Assembly (NCBI GenBank): GCA_023436225.1
Contig: JAEZKA010000065.1
Coordinates: 1 to 64,000, forward strand
Source: Bacillota bacterium
Lineage (GTDB): Bacteria; Bacillota; Clostridia; Lachnospirales; Lachnospiraceae
Length of the DNA stretch: 64,000 nucleotides
Direction: 5' to 3'
Shown: positions 1 through 11,308 of the stretch, in pieces
How the letters are laid out: every line of letters begins with the position of its first letter
Numbering within the stretch: position 1 is the stretch's first letter
The notes under the pieces: model-generated
Databases searched by the model: none
Told to the model about the DNA's origin: nothing
What the model saw: only the letters and a program-made list of their open reading frames with translations
Position numbers and translations under genes: made by a program

Positions 1-1364
1 CCGTAATACTGATCGAGTAATTCGTCCTTAATTCTCTTAAGCTCTGTTCTTGGTAGAATCGATAACAGCTTCCAGCCAAGATTCAAGGTATCTTCAATAT
101 CGCGGTTGGTATGATAGCCCTGGGATACATATTCCTTTTCAAACGCATCCGAGAACTTAGCATACAGCTTATCAATATCGGTCAATGCCGCCTCACCAAG
201 TACCACCATAAGCTCCTTTGCCTCTTTACCTCTCGCATAAGCGGCAAAGATCTGATTCATGGTATTGGCATGGTCTTTTCTGGTCTTTCCTTCGCCAATA
301 CCCTTATCCTTAAGACGGGATAAGGAGGGTAATACGTCGATCGGAGGTTGGATACTCTGACGATATAAATCACGGCTCAGAATGATCTGGCCCTCGGTAA
401 TATAACCGGTTAAGTCAGGGATCGGATGAGTCTTATCATCCTCTGGCATGGTCAGGATCGGTATCATTGTAATACTTCCGTTCTTACCCTTCTTACGTCC
501 TGCTCTCTCATAGAGAGATGCTAAGTCCGTGTACATGTAGCCGGGATAACCACGACGACCGGGAACCTCTTTACGGGCCGCAGATACCTCACGGAGGGAA
601 TCAGCATAGTTGGTAATATCGGTAAGGATAACAAGTACATGCATATCCTTTTCAAATGCCAGATATTCTGCAGCGGTCAGTGCCATACGGGGTGTTGAGA
701 TACGCTCTACCGCAGGGTCATTGGCCAGGTTAACGAACATAACGGTACGGTCAATCGCACCTGTCTCACGGAAGCTCTCGGTAAAGAAATTCGCTTCCTC
801 AAAGGTAATACCCATCGCTGCAAATACAACCGCAAAGGGCTCTGTGGTTCCACGAACCTTCGCCTGACGGGCAATCTGTGCTGCTAATTCAGCATGGGGC
901 AGACCACTTGCCGAGAAGATCGGAAGCTTCTGTCCACGCACCAAGGTATTCAGACCATCAATTGCCGATACACCGGTCTGAATGAATTCCTGTGGATAAT
1001 TTCTTGCAGCTGGATTCATCGGAAGACCATTAATATCCATTCTCTTCTCCGGTAAAATCTCAGGACCATCATCAATGGGACGACCCAATCCATCGAATAC
1101 ACGGCTGAGCATATCCTCACTAACTCCCAGCTCCATACTTCGTCCTAAGAAGCGTACCTTACTGCTTGCAAGGTTAATACCTGCACTGCTTTCGAATAAC
1201 TGTACCAGTGCATTGCCGCCATCAATTTCAAGAACTCTACATCTGCGCTTTTCTCCACTGGCAAGCTCTATTTCAGCAAGTTCGTCAAAAGCTACATTTT
1301 CAACGCCTTGTACTAACATAAGAGGACCTGCTACCTCTTGTATGGTTCTATATTCCTTTGGCAT
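1..1364 (-). CDS. ntpB: V-type ATP synthase subunit B, operon 1 (3' end cut by window)
   Basis: Non-catalytic nucleotide-binding subunit of the V1/A1 head, alternating with subunit A in the hexamer. Read on the minus strand from an ATG at 1364. About 454 residues are visible and the last ones read like the usual C-terminal tail, so only a few residues are missing. Typical B-subunit stretches are visible: [10 protein letters not shown], the [18 protein letters not shown] segment and [12 protein letters not shown]. As expected for B, there is no P-loop. Its ATG shares one base with the stop of subunit A (TAATG), so translation is probably coupled. Subunit D, usually next, would lie beyond the left edge. 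Paralogue of the gene at 16828-18219. Confidence 0.97.
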   Translation of the reverse strand, partial: MPKEYRTIQEVAGPLMLVQGVENVAFDELAEIELASGEKRRCRVLEIDGGNALVQLFESSAGINLASSKVRFLGRSMELGVSEDMLSRVFDGLGRPIDDGPEILPEKRMDINGLPMNPAARNYPQEFIQTGVSAIDGLNTLVRGQKLPIFSASGLPHAELAAQIARQAKVRGTTEPFAVVFAAMGITFEEANFFTESFRETGAIDRTVMFVNLANDPAVERISTPRMALTAAEYLAFEKDMHVLVILTDITNYADSLREVSAARKEVPGRRGYPGYMYTDLASLYERAGRKKGKNGSITMIPILTMPEDDKTHPIPDLTGYITEGQIILSRDLYRQSIQPPIDVLPSLSRLKDKGIGEGKTRKDHANTMNQIFAAYARGKEAKELMVVLGEAALTDIDKLYAKFSDAFEKEYVSQGYHTNRDIEDTLNLGWKLLSILPRTELKRIKDELLDQYY

Positions 1365-3130
1365 TAGGCTTCCTCCTTCTTCTTCACTAATTGATCAAGC
1401 TCTACCTGCAGATTCTGAAGGATAGCTTCATACTCCTTATCAATCTTATCCTTTGAAACATATTTAAAACGACCGATACTCTCACGTACTGCTAGTTTAA
1501 CCAGGCTATCAATCGATACTCCCTTGCCCAGTGCCTCTAAGGACATATCATAATAATGAAGCACTAATTCCATCATCAGATATTGCTTATGAAGATCGGT
1601 ATAGGTATCTACCTCATGGAAGGCATCCTGGTGCAGATAATCCTCTCGGATTGATCTTGCAGCCTCCAGCTTCAGGCGGTCCGGTGCTGATAAAGCATCC
1701 ATACCGACCAGCTTTACGATTTCCTCCAGCTCAGCCTCATCATTTAGCATCTTCATAATTCTGGTACGAAGATCTACCCACTTCTCGTCTACATTGGTGT
1801 TAAACCATTTACCGAGGTTATAGAGCGAATAGCTGGTCAGCCAGTTAATCGCCGGGAAATGTCTACGATAAGCAAGGTTTGCATCTAGTCCCCAGAACAC
1901 CTTAACGATACGCAGGGTAGCCTGGGATACCGGTTCTGATATATCTCCACCGGGCGGTGATACTGCTCCGATTGCCGATAAAGCTCCTTCCCTACCCTCT
2001 TTACCAAGCGCGATGACACGTCCTGCTCTTTCGTAGAACTGTGCCAAACGGCTGGCAAGATAGGCCGGATAACCTTCCTCACCGGGCATTTCCTCAAGAC
2101 GACCACTCATCTCACGAAGAGCCTCAGCCCAACGGGAGGTAGAGTCAGCCATGAGTGCAACGGAATATCCCATGTCACGGAAATATTCTGCTATTGTTAT
2201 ACCTACATAGATGGATGCCTCACGTGCCGCAACGGGCATGTCGGAGGTATTTGCTATAAGAACCGTACGCTCCATTAAGGATTTTCCTGTCTTAGGATCT
2301 TTTAATTCCGGGAATTCATTGAGTACGTCGGTCATCTCATTACCACGCTCGCCGCAACCAATGTAAACTACGATATCTGCTTCCGCCCATTTCGCCAGCT
2401 GATGTTGAACGACTGTCTTACCGCTACCGAAGGGACCGGGTACTGCTGCTACACCACCTTTAGCGATTGGAAACAGAGTATCAATAACACGTTGACCGGT
2501 AACCAGAGGCTTATCCGGAGACAGCTTCTGCTTGTAGGGTCTGCCGATACGAACCGGCCATTTTTGCATCAGGGTAATATTCTCTTTTGTTCCGTCTGCT
2601 TTTACCAATACTGCAACAGCATCCTGTACTGTATAATCGCCCTCACTGATCGACTGAATCGTACCCTGCATTCCATATGGAAGCATGATTTTCTGGGTAA
2701 CGATGTCTGTTTCTGCTACCGTACCAATGATATCTCCGGCTTCCACAGCATCACCAGCTGCTACGCTAGGAACGAAATGCCACTTGGTTTCACGATTTAA
2801 GGAAGGTATCTCAACACCTCTCTTTAGATTCGTGCCGATTGCTTCCATAATATCTACCAATGGACGCTGAATACCATCAAAAATACTTCCGATGAGTCCA
2901 GGTCCCAGTTCTACACTTAAAGGTGCACCGGTAGATTCCACCGGCTCTCCCGGTCCTAAGCCCGAGGTCTCCTCATATACCTGTATGGATGCTTGGTCGC
3001 CATGGATCTCAATAATTTCACCGATCAGACGCTGATCGCTTACACGAACCACGTCGAACATATTGGCATCTCGCATTCCTTCTGCGACAACCAACGGACC
3101 GGCAACCTTTTTTATTATGCCTTTACTCAT
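1364..3130 (-). CDS. ntpA: V-type ATP synthase subunit A (catalytic), operon 1
   Basis: Catalytic subunit of the V1/A1 head, 588 aa, the normal family length. The Walker A motif GPFGSGKT lies about 40 percent into the protein and is followed by the A-specific [14 protein letters not shown]; the FDGIQRPL and [18 protein letters not shown] stretches are also intact. An in-frame start four codons upstream (3142) is possible, but GGAGG sits just before the ATG at 3130, which I prefer. It follows subunit F by about 45 bp and overlaps subunit B by one base. Paralogue of 14832-16598. Confidence 0.97.
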   Translation of the reverse strand: MSKGIIKKVAGPLVVAEGMRDANMFDVVRVSDQRLIGEIIEIHGDQASIQVYEETSGLGPGEPVESTGAPLSVELGPGLIGSIFDGIQRPLVDIMEAIGTNLKRGVEIPSLNRETKWHFVPSVAAGDAVEAGDIIGTVAETDIVTQKIMLPYGMQGTIQSISEGDYTVQDAVAVLVKADGTKENITLMQKWPVRIGRPYKQKLSPDKPLVTGQRVIDTLFPIAKGGVAAVPGPFGSGKTVVQHQLAKWAEADIVVYIGCGERGNEMTDVLNEFPELKDPKTGKSLMERTVLIANTSDMPVAAREASIYVGITIAEYFRDMGYSVALMADSTSRWAEALREMSGRLEEMPGEEGYPAYLASRLAQFYERAGRVIALGKEGREGALSAIGAVSPPGGDISEPVSQATLRIVKVFWGLDANLAYRRHFPAINWLTSYSLYNLGKWFNTNVDEKWVDLRTRIMKMLNDEAELEEIVKLVGMDALSAPDRLKLEAARSIREDYLHQDAFHEVDTYTDLHKQYLMMELVLHYYDMSLEALGKGVSIDSLVKLAVRESIGRFKYVSKDKIDKEYEAILQNLQVELDQLVKKKEEA

Positions 3131-3175
3131 AAAAACCTCCATGCTGCTGTTAAGCAGCTCTATAGTTTTAAATGC

Positions 3176-3493
3176 TTAGTTATTAAATATAATATCAGAG
3201 CCAACCGCGCGCTCTACGGACTTTTTCACATTTCGCATCCCTTTACCGGTATTGCCTGACACTCCGGGAATCGGAATAATTGCCGGCAAATAATTGACAA
3301 CATATTGATCAATCTCTGTCTCCAACTCAGCTTGAAGAGCTTCCGTAATATAGATGATTGCGTATTGCCCGTCCGCCAATGTTTTTAATGTCTTCGCTGC
3401 TTCCTCACGGTCTGCTACCGGATAGGTGTCCAGGCCAAGGGCTGCAAAGCCGTAAATACTGTCACGGTCTCCAAGTACTGCTACTTTATACAT
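3176..3493 (-). CDS. ntpG: V-type ATP synthase subunit F, operon 1
   Basis: Small central-stalk subunit (105 aa) that sits with subunit D in the rotor shaft; called NtpG in Enterococcus hirae. It opens with the characteristic VAVLGDRDSIYGFAALG and has the IIYITEAL core strand and the proline-rich PAIIPIPG segment. The ATG at 3493 lies inside the end of subunit C (8-bp overlap) and follows a GGGAG site. The operon 2 counterpart is at 13808-14116; the two share the fold-defining pattern but little else by eye. Confidence 0.95.
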   Translation of the reverse strand: MYKVAVLGDRDSIYGFAALGLDTYPVADREEAAKTLKTLADGQYAIIYITEALQAELETEIDQYVVNYLPAIIPIPGVSGNTGKGMRNVKKSVERAVGSDIIFNN

Positions 3494-4454
3494 ACATCTC
3501 CCTCAACCTTTCCCGGACCTGGTTATCCGAAATATCATTCCTCTTACCAGAAAGTACGATTCTGACTGTCTTGATCTCGTTTTCCCTGGCGATGATATAC
3601 GCTGCCAGTGGGGAAATTGTAAAAGGATTATATAGCTGTGGACGGATATGTCTCATGATCAGATTATCGCTCCAGCGTTCAAAGGCGGAGGAGGACTCCT
3701 TCAGTGCAGCAACTGCATCATCATACATCGTGGTCGATAGATATCCATAGATTGCATCGATACCATTCATGGCCGCTTCGATCAATTCCGATTTATTTAA
3801 GGTGTCGCACTGAGCAATCGCTCTATCCATAAACGCTCTGTCCTTAAGCGTCTTACAACTGCGAATTGCTATATTAATATCTGCTACTACCACCTTCAGC
3901 TCTGAATACTTTGCAAACAACTCATTATTCGTCGCTTTTCCTTTTTGGAGTGTTGTCTCCAAGGATGCTTTGTCAATAATAATATCGCATAACCCACCAT
4001 CACCCGTATGCATCAGAATTTGATATGCCTCTTCTGCACAGGATCGCATGTGCTCGGGAAGTAAATTGAAATTATGTTCTTTTATTGCTTGAATAATTAC
4101 TTCAGGACTTATGGTACCTTGATTGATATAAATACCTTCGTCCTTCGAATTTGTATAAACCTGTTTGATAGCCGCCTTCAGATTATGAAAGTCATTGCCA
4201 TATAAAAAAGTATTAAAAACAGACATATCCTCAACCAGTTCAGCAATTAAGCTCCAGGTTTTGTCCCTTTCCACACTCAGTATCTGTTCCGCGTTTTCAT
4301 CGCCTGTCCTGCCCCAGCCTTTATCAGCTAATAACCGTAGACATGCTGCTTCATTTTTACAGTTCATAAGCTGATCCAGGTCGGACTTGTTTAAAAGAGA
4401 ACTTTCTTTTGTACGGATTCGCGCGACCGCATATAAATATTGATTATCAGCCAT
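3486..4454 (-). CDS. ntpC: V-type ATP synthase subunit C, operon 1
   Basis: Socket subunit (322 aa, usual size) joining the rotor shaft to the proteolipid ring; equivalent to subunit d of eukaryotic V-ATPases. The all-helical sequence carries the family pattern: an N-terminal YLYAVARIRTKE, the FNTFLYGNDFHNLKAAIKQ segment and a C-terminal ENEIKTVRIVLSGKRN. It lies between E and F as in the E. hirae ntp operon and overlaps F by 8 bp. In operon 2 the C gene has moved to second place. Confidence 0.94.
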   Translation of the reverse strand: MADNQYLYAVARIRTKESSLLNKSDLDQLMNCKNEAACLRLLADKGWGRTGDENAEQILSVERDKTWSLIAELVEDMSVFNTFLYGNDFHNLKAAIKQVYTNSKDEGIYINQGTISPEVIIQAIKEHNFNLLPEHMRSCAEEAYQILMHTGDGGLCDIIIDKASLETTLQKGKATNNELFAKYSELKVVVADINIAIRSCKTLKDRAFMDRAIAQCDTLNKSELIEAAMNGIDAIYGYLSTTMYDDAVAALKESSSAFERWSDNLIMRHIRPQLYNPFTISPLAAYIIARENEIKTVRIVLSGKRNDISDNQVRERLREMYV

Positions 4455-4476
4455 GTCATCACCTCTCTCCGGTTAT

Positions 4477-5073
4477 TTAATCGAACAGCAACGAATTTAC
4501 TTTATCCTGCAGAATATCCTTCTCCTCTGCAAATAATGCATCAAAGGAACAGTTTTCCTCGATATCACCATACACCAGAAGAAATCCGCCTGTAAAAGAG
4601 GGCTCCTCCTTTGCAATTTCTAAGAAAGCACCTGTCTTGTTCGCCAGAGTCGATGTAAGTTTTTCAGGAAAATCATCAGTCAGACGAACTCGGTCTGATG
4701 AGGAAAATAGAATCTTGCCCATCTTATTATGAGCATATTTCCCTACCATAGATAAAATAACGTTCGTATATTCGGAGTTACTAAGCCCATCAAGCCGTTT
4801 TCTGGCACTGGCAATGATATTGCTGATAATTTGCTGCTTCGTATCCAGTAAAATCTTCTTCTCCTGAAGGGCAGCCGCAGATTCTGCACGGCTTATGACC
4901 GCCTTAACATCTGCTTCAGATTTTTCAGCGATTACTTTACATTTGGCTTCCGCTTCTTTTTTTGCATTTGCCAAGACTGTCTCAGCTTCCTGCTTTGCCT
5001 GAACAATGATTGCATCTGCTCCTGCCTGGGCCTCCGCTTCAATCGCCTTCAATATCTTTTCTAATCCAGTCAT
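4477..5073 (-). CDS. ntpE: V-type ATP synthase subunit E, operon 1
   Basis: Peripheral-stalk (stator) subunit of 198 aa. The first 100 residues are an Ala/Glu/Lys-rich coiled coil and the C-terminal half is the globular head-binding domain (SFTGGFLLVYGDIEENCSFD). A TTG five codons upstream (5088) is in frame, but the ATG at 5073 is preceded by GGGAG at good spacing. It lies between K and C, 18 bp after K. Subunit E pairs with the small coiled-coil subunit encoded at 7690-7998. Confidence 0.93.
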   Translation of the reverse strand: MTGLEKILKAIEAEAQAGADAIIVQAKQEAETVLANAKKEAEAKCKVIAEKSEADVKAVISRAESAAALQEKKILLDTKQQIISNIIASARKRLDGLSNSEYTNVILSMVGKYAHNKMGKILFSSSDRVRLTDDFPEKLTSTLANKTGAFLEIAKEEPSFTGGFLLVYGDIEENCSFDALFAEEKDILQDKVNSLLFD

Positions 5074-5091
5074 AGCTTTTTCTCCCAACTG

Positions 5092-7594
<2,503 letters not shown>

Positions 7595-7689
7595 AACTAA
7601 TACACCTCCCTTGTTTTTTAGTAGTATCGTTGGGTATACAATGTTATTGGCTATTGTTCAACAAATATAATAAATTGCTTACAAATACC

Positions 7690-7998
7690 TTAAATAACAT
7701 TGGAGAGAACAAGATTAATTGCAACCTCCTCCTTGTTCTTTGCCATTTCTTTCATTAAGAGGACTTCATTATCCGCACGTTTTTTGGCAGCATCCATCAT
7801 CTCTACACCCTGTTGATTGGCCAAGAACAGATTATGCTCCGCCACATCTAGCGCTTGCTTTGTCATCTTGGCTATTAAAGTCTTTGCCTCCTGCTTTGCA
7901 TCGGACAGGATTTTTTCCTTCTCTAATAAAGCTTCCTTTTCCTTCTCTGCTGCATTCAGCTCTGCTTGGCGAACAGCTTGTACTGTTTCCTTTGCCAT
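7690..7998 (-). CDS. ntpF: V-type ATP synthase small peripheral-stalk subunit (G/H-like), operon 1
   Basis: First gene of operon 1, 102 aa. Almost the whole chain is a charged coiled coil rich in Ala, Glu and Lys, as in the small stator subunit called NtpF, G or H, which forms a heterodimer with subunit E. The ATG at 7998 follows a GGAGGTGA site. It sits directly upstream of subunit I, the usual place. Identification rests on position and coiled-coil character, since this family is poorly conserved. Confidence 0.85.
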   Translation of the reverse strand: MAKETVQAVRQAELNAAEKEKEALLEKEKILSDAKQEAKTLIAKMTKQALDVAEHNLFLANQQGVEMMDAAKKRADNEVLLMKEMAKNKEEVAINLVLSNVI

Positions 7999-8053
7999 TT
8001 ACTCACCTCCGTATATCTTAATAATGGCTAACGATACAATTATAACTGATGAT

Positions 8054-8081
8054 ACCATATAATTCAACATCCTATCGTCAA
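8054..8081 (-). promoter_or_regulatory. candidate promoter of V-ATPase operon 1
   Basis: Minus strand: TTGACG at 8081-8076 and TATGGT at 8059-8054, 16 bp apart, about 55 bp before the first gene of operon 1. The -35 is good and the -10 is weak. No copy of the LacI-type operator found at 9507 and 9727 is visible here. Confidence 0.4.
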
Positions 8082-8221
8082 AAATGTTCGAATTTTTGTA
8101 CAAATTGACTAAAATTTCACAATAATATTTTCTTTTATTAATATTCAACAAAAACAACAACATAATTCAGTATGTTTTAGATTTTATCAGAATTGTTTTC
8201 GTTTGTAAGAAAACTAAAAAA

Positions 8222-8270
8222 AAAAGACATTTCCACCTATGACTATATGCCATTGATCGAAATGTCTTTT
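8222..8270 (-). terminator. intrinsic terminator of the lacI-family gene
   Basis: A perfect 12-bp inverted repeat (8222-8233 with 8259-8270, 25-nt loop) is followed on the minus strand by a run of about ten T residues (A-run at 8216-8225). The stem is AT-rich. It should end transcription from the regulator at 8465-9484 before operon 1. Confidence 0.7.
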
Positions 8271-8464
8271 CATAAGAAATACTCCCTCTCAACATAAAAC
8301 AGGAACTTAATTTGGATTATTACCTATATAATATCATATAAAAATAATCCGGTTTTAAGTAAACCTTGCATTCACAGTGTGGTGATAGCAACTACTCTTT
8401 GTATCTATAATTATCTCCCCATCCTCATACACACAAATCGTAATTTCACCAGATCACTGTACTA

Positions 8465-9484
8465 TTATTTTTTCTCTTTAGGGCTGGCTACCGATCTTCC
8501 GGTAAGTACTTTGCCCTCTACTACCACTCTCTCAACGATTGCTGCCTTCGGATTCTCAACTAAAGCAATCAACTTCTGCGCAGCACTTCGTCCTAAGGCC
8601 TTGGTATCCTGTTGTAAGGTTGTTAATTTCGGATCCAGGACCTGAGACAGCATAATTCCGTCATAGCCTGCAATTGAGATATCATCAGGAATCACCAACC
8701 CTTGATCCTTAATAGCGTTGATGCCCCCAATACAAGAAAAATCATCCGGAAATATAATGCAGGTTGGTCTGTCCTTCAATTCCAACAGCTCCCTTGTCAG
8801 CTTAGCCGTTGAATCAGGGTCATGATATTTACCGCATTTCACATAATAATCAGAAACGTCAATCCCCAGTTCTCCCATGGTTTTATAATAACTTCCCATT
8901 CGATTTCTGGTTACCGAAGAATCAGCACCGTGAATATAAGCAATCTTGCGATGTCCATTCTCATATATATAGGTAATCAAATCTTTCATTCCCTTGATAT
9001 TGTCCGAGACAATCGCAGTGCGGTTATTAAACACATGATCAATCGTTACAACCGGCAGTTCCCCATCAATTAGCTCCAGTACATCCGGATCAGCAAAATC
9101 AATACAGGCAATTACTACTCCGTCAACTCCGCGGTATTTACTATGTTCATAATAAGACATATTCTTACGGCCAGTATATTTATTAATGAACGTTATATCA
9201 TAACCGTTTTTCTCTGCCTCTACCTTAAAACTGTCCAGAACATTGGCGAAATATTCATGAGTCAGGCCGCTTTGCGCTTCATCCACAAATAATACCCCTA
9301 AATTATATGTACGGTTTGTCTTTAAGGCTCTGGCAGAAGAATTCGGGAAGTAGCCCATTTCTTTTGCTATTTTTCTAACATACTCCTTGGTAGCCCGTGA
9401 GATATCACTGTGATCATTCAGGGATTTACTTACGGTTGCTACCGATACTCCGCATTTTGCCGATACATCTTTGATTGAAACCAC
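8465..9484 (-). CDS. LacI-family transcriptional regulator between the two V-ATPase operons
   Basis: 339 aa. The N-terminal LacI helix-turn-helix (VSIKDVSAKCGVSVATVSKSLN) and the hinge helix (NSSARALKTNRT) are followed by a periplasmic-binding-protein-like effector domain. The start is GTG at 9484 behind AGGAG; no ATG alternative fits. No sugar gene adjoins it: both neighbours are ATPase operons. It probably represses itself and operon 2 through the identical operators at 9507-9521 and 9727-9741 (inference). The effector is unknown. A LacI protein controlling ATPases rather than sugar catabolism would be unusual. Confidence 0.93.
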   Translation of the reverse strand: MVSIKDVSAKCGVSVATVSKSLNDHSDISRATKEYVRKIAKEMGYFPNSSARALKTNRTYNLGVLFVDEAQSGLTHEYFANVLDSFKVEAEKNGYDITFINKYTGRKNMSYYEHSKYRGVDGVVIACIDFADPDVLELIDGELPVVTIDHVFNNRTAIVSDNIKGMKDLITYIYENGHRKIAYIHGADSSVTRNRMGSYYKTMGELGIDVSDYYVKCGKYHDPDSTAKLTRELLELKDRPTCIIFPDDFSCIGGINAIKDQGLVIPDDISIAGYDGIMLSQVLDPKLTTLQQDTKALGRSAAQKLIALVENPKAAIVERVVVEGKVLTGRSVASPKEKK

Positions 9485-9506
9485 TATTAATTCTCCTATC
9501 CAAAAA

Positions 9507-9521
9507 GCTTAATCGTTTTCT
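9507..9521. promoter_or_regulatory. LacI-type operator, copy 1 (lacI leader)
   Basis: GCTTAATCGTTTTCT, with the AANCGNTT core typical of LacI-family operators. It sits 23-37 bp upstream of the lacI GTG, placed for autorepression. It is identical over 15 bp to the copy at 9727-9741. Confidence 0.65.
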
Positions 9522-9726
9522 TGTAATTTACATCATTTTCCTCTATAAACTCTTTGTCCTTATATACATTATATATAATTGACCATCTTTTTTTCGAAGT
9601 TATATTTAGCAACATTACACATATCAAACAAATTCGATATATAATTTATGCAGAAACAAGGAATTAATCACTTAAAAACATGTTATACCTTTTCGCAATA
9701 ATTTGCAAGTATTTTTTGTTTTTTTC

Positions 9727-9741
9727 GCTTAATCGTTTTCT
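9727..9741. promoter_or_regulatory. LacI-type operator, copy 2 (V-ATPase operon 2 promoter region)
   Basis: Identical 15-mer to 9507-9521, same orientation, 220 bp away and about 135 bp before the first gene of operon 2. A TATAAA at 9755-9760 would place the operator over the -35 region. Another possible promoter (TTGCAA at 9811-9816, TATTAT at 9833-9838) lies downstream. Confidence 0.6.
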
Positions 9742-9875
9742 ATTTTTTCTCCCTTATAAAAAACACACAATTATTGTAATATTTATTCATCAAATTGTAC
9801 ATATTCACTATTGCAATTATTAAAAAACGAGTTATTATTATCATGTGTAATTGTCGATTGATAGGAGGTTGGGTT

Positions 9876-10187
9876 ATGGAAAAAGTCATTAGTCTTTTAT
9901 TTGATATAGAGAGAAAAGCTAATCAAATCATTGAACGAGCTAATATCGAAAAGAATGAACTATATGAAGAAAATGAAAGCTTGATTAAGAATATGGAAGC
10001 TGATATCGCTGAGAAAAACACAGCAAAAATAAACGCCTTAATGACACAGGCAGAAAAAGAGATCGAGCAGGAAAAGCAACAATTAATTGAAAATAGCGAA
10101 AAGCAATTGAAGGTTCTCGAGCAGAACTACAAGGTAAATCATGATGCCATGGTTGATAAAGTATTTCGTAATATTATTCAGATATAA
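9876..10187 (+). CDS. V-type ATP synthase small peripheral-stalk subunit (G/H-like), operon 2
   Basis: First gene of operon 2, 103 aa, nearly all charged coiled coil (heptads of Glu, Lys, Ile and Asn). The open frame extends 27 codons upstream, but AGGAGG at about 9863-9868 fits the ATG at 9876. By position and composition it is the small stator subunit that pairs with subunit E (14239-14805). It shares no clear sequence with the operon 1 version beyond the coiled-coil pattern. Confidence 0.75.
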   Translation: MEKVISLLFDIERKANQIIERANIEKNELYEENESLIKNMEADIAEKNTAKINALMTQAEKEIEQEKQQLIENSEKQLKVLEQNYKVNHDAMVDKVFRNIIQI

Positions 10188-10249
10188 TCTGCATCAGTCT
10201 GAGATTTATTAAGCTACTACTATTTCTTAGATTTATTATGGAGGATGAT

Positions 10250-11290
10250 ATGGACTCAACACTATCCTATAGTGGTATCAACACAAAGGTTAAGGCGATG
10301 CACCCTAAGTTAATTTCCAGCGATGACTATCAAAAAATTGCAAATCTTGATACCGTCGCTGATTTTATCGCTTATTTAAAAAAGCATCCCGGATATACAG
10401 AGTTTTTTTCAAAATATGATGAACGCGAAGTTCATCGCGGCCAAGCAGAGCAGGTTTTAATCAATAGCTTATATATGGATTATACAAAGATTTACCGTTT
10501 TGCCAATGAGGCACAAAGACAGGATCTTGCACTCGTCTTCTTCCGATATGAAATTAATGTTCTGAAGCACTGCATCAGATTGATTCATAGCAGCGAAGGC
10601 GATGCTTACGATTTATCCATTTTTCAGCCGTTTTTCAGCAAACATTCACAGATCAATGTAGCCGCTCTTTCTTTATCTCGTTCTATGGATGAATATATTC
10701 AAAACCTTAAGGGAACTGAATATTATAATCTGTTGGCCAAACTTCATGCGAAGCCCGGTTTGACTTCTTTTGACTATGAGATGTCATTGGATGTCTACTA
10801 TTTTACAAAATCCTGGAGACTGAAGGATACTACTCTTAAGGGAGTAAGTCGAAAAGCCTTCACTCAGAGAATGGGTACCGAAATTGATTTGCAGAATATC
10901 ATGTGGATATACCGCTCCAAGAAAATGTATGATATGAATGCAGCCCAAATTTTTACCTATTTAATACCAGTAAATCACAAATTAGGGGTATCACAATTAT
11001 CCCGTCTGGTGCAGGCTGCGACTATTGATGAATTTTTAAGTATATTGAGTACTACCCCATATCGATTTTTTGTATCTTACCTTAAGGATGGTACGATGGA
11101 GCTTCAATATGTAAAAATCATTAATAAAATCTACTTGATGAATATGACTAGGTATCCAGCATCCATGACTGCTGTCAACTACTATCTATTCCGAAAGGAT
11201 ATGGAAATCGGACAGTTAACTTCTGCTTTGGAGTGTATCAGATACAAATTAGATATAAAAAAGAAACTGGATTACATTCTACAAATATAG
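10250..11290 (+). CDS. ntpC: V-type ATP synthase subunit C, operon 2
   Basis: Socket subunit, 346 aa, in the C/AC39 family: a repeated helical pattern with TVADFIAYLKKHPGY near the N-terminus and a C-terminal YYLFRKDMEIGQLTSALECIRY. Two in-frame ATGs exist (10238, 10250); GGAGG at 10240-10244 supports the second. In this operon C comes second, ahead of I, whereas in operon 1 it follows E. It is 24 residues longer than the operon 1 form. Confidence 0.9.
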   Translation: MDSTLSYSGINTKVKAMHPKLISSDDYQKIANLDTVADFIAYLKKHPGYTEFFSKYDEREVHRGQAEQVLINSLYMDYTKIYRFANEAQRQDLALVFFRYEINVLKHCIRLIHSSEGDAYDLSIFQPFFSKHSQINVAALSLSRSMDEYIQNLKGTEYYNLLAKLHAKPGLTSFDYEMSLDVYYFTKSWRLKDTTLKGVSRKAFTQRMGTEIDLQNIMWIYRSKKMYDMNAAQIFTYLIPVNHKLGVSQLSRLVQAATIDEFLSILSTTPYRFFVSYLKDGTMELQYVKIINKIYLMNMTRYPASMTAVNYYLFRKDMEIGQLTSALECIRYKLDIKKKLDYILQI

Positions 11291-11308
11291 AACTGGAGGT
11301 GTGAAAAT

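Noticed and set aside
7719..8062. Plus-strand open frames over the small stalk subunit of operon 1
   Set aside because: They lie opposite a real gene with a good ribosome site, have low-complexity translations and no start signals.
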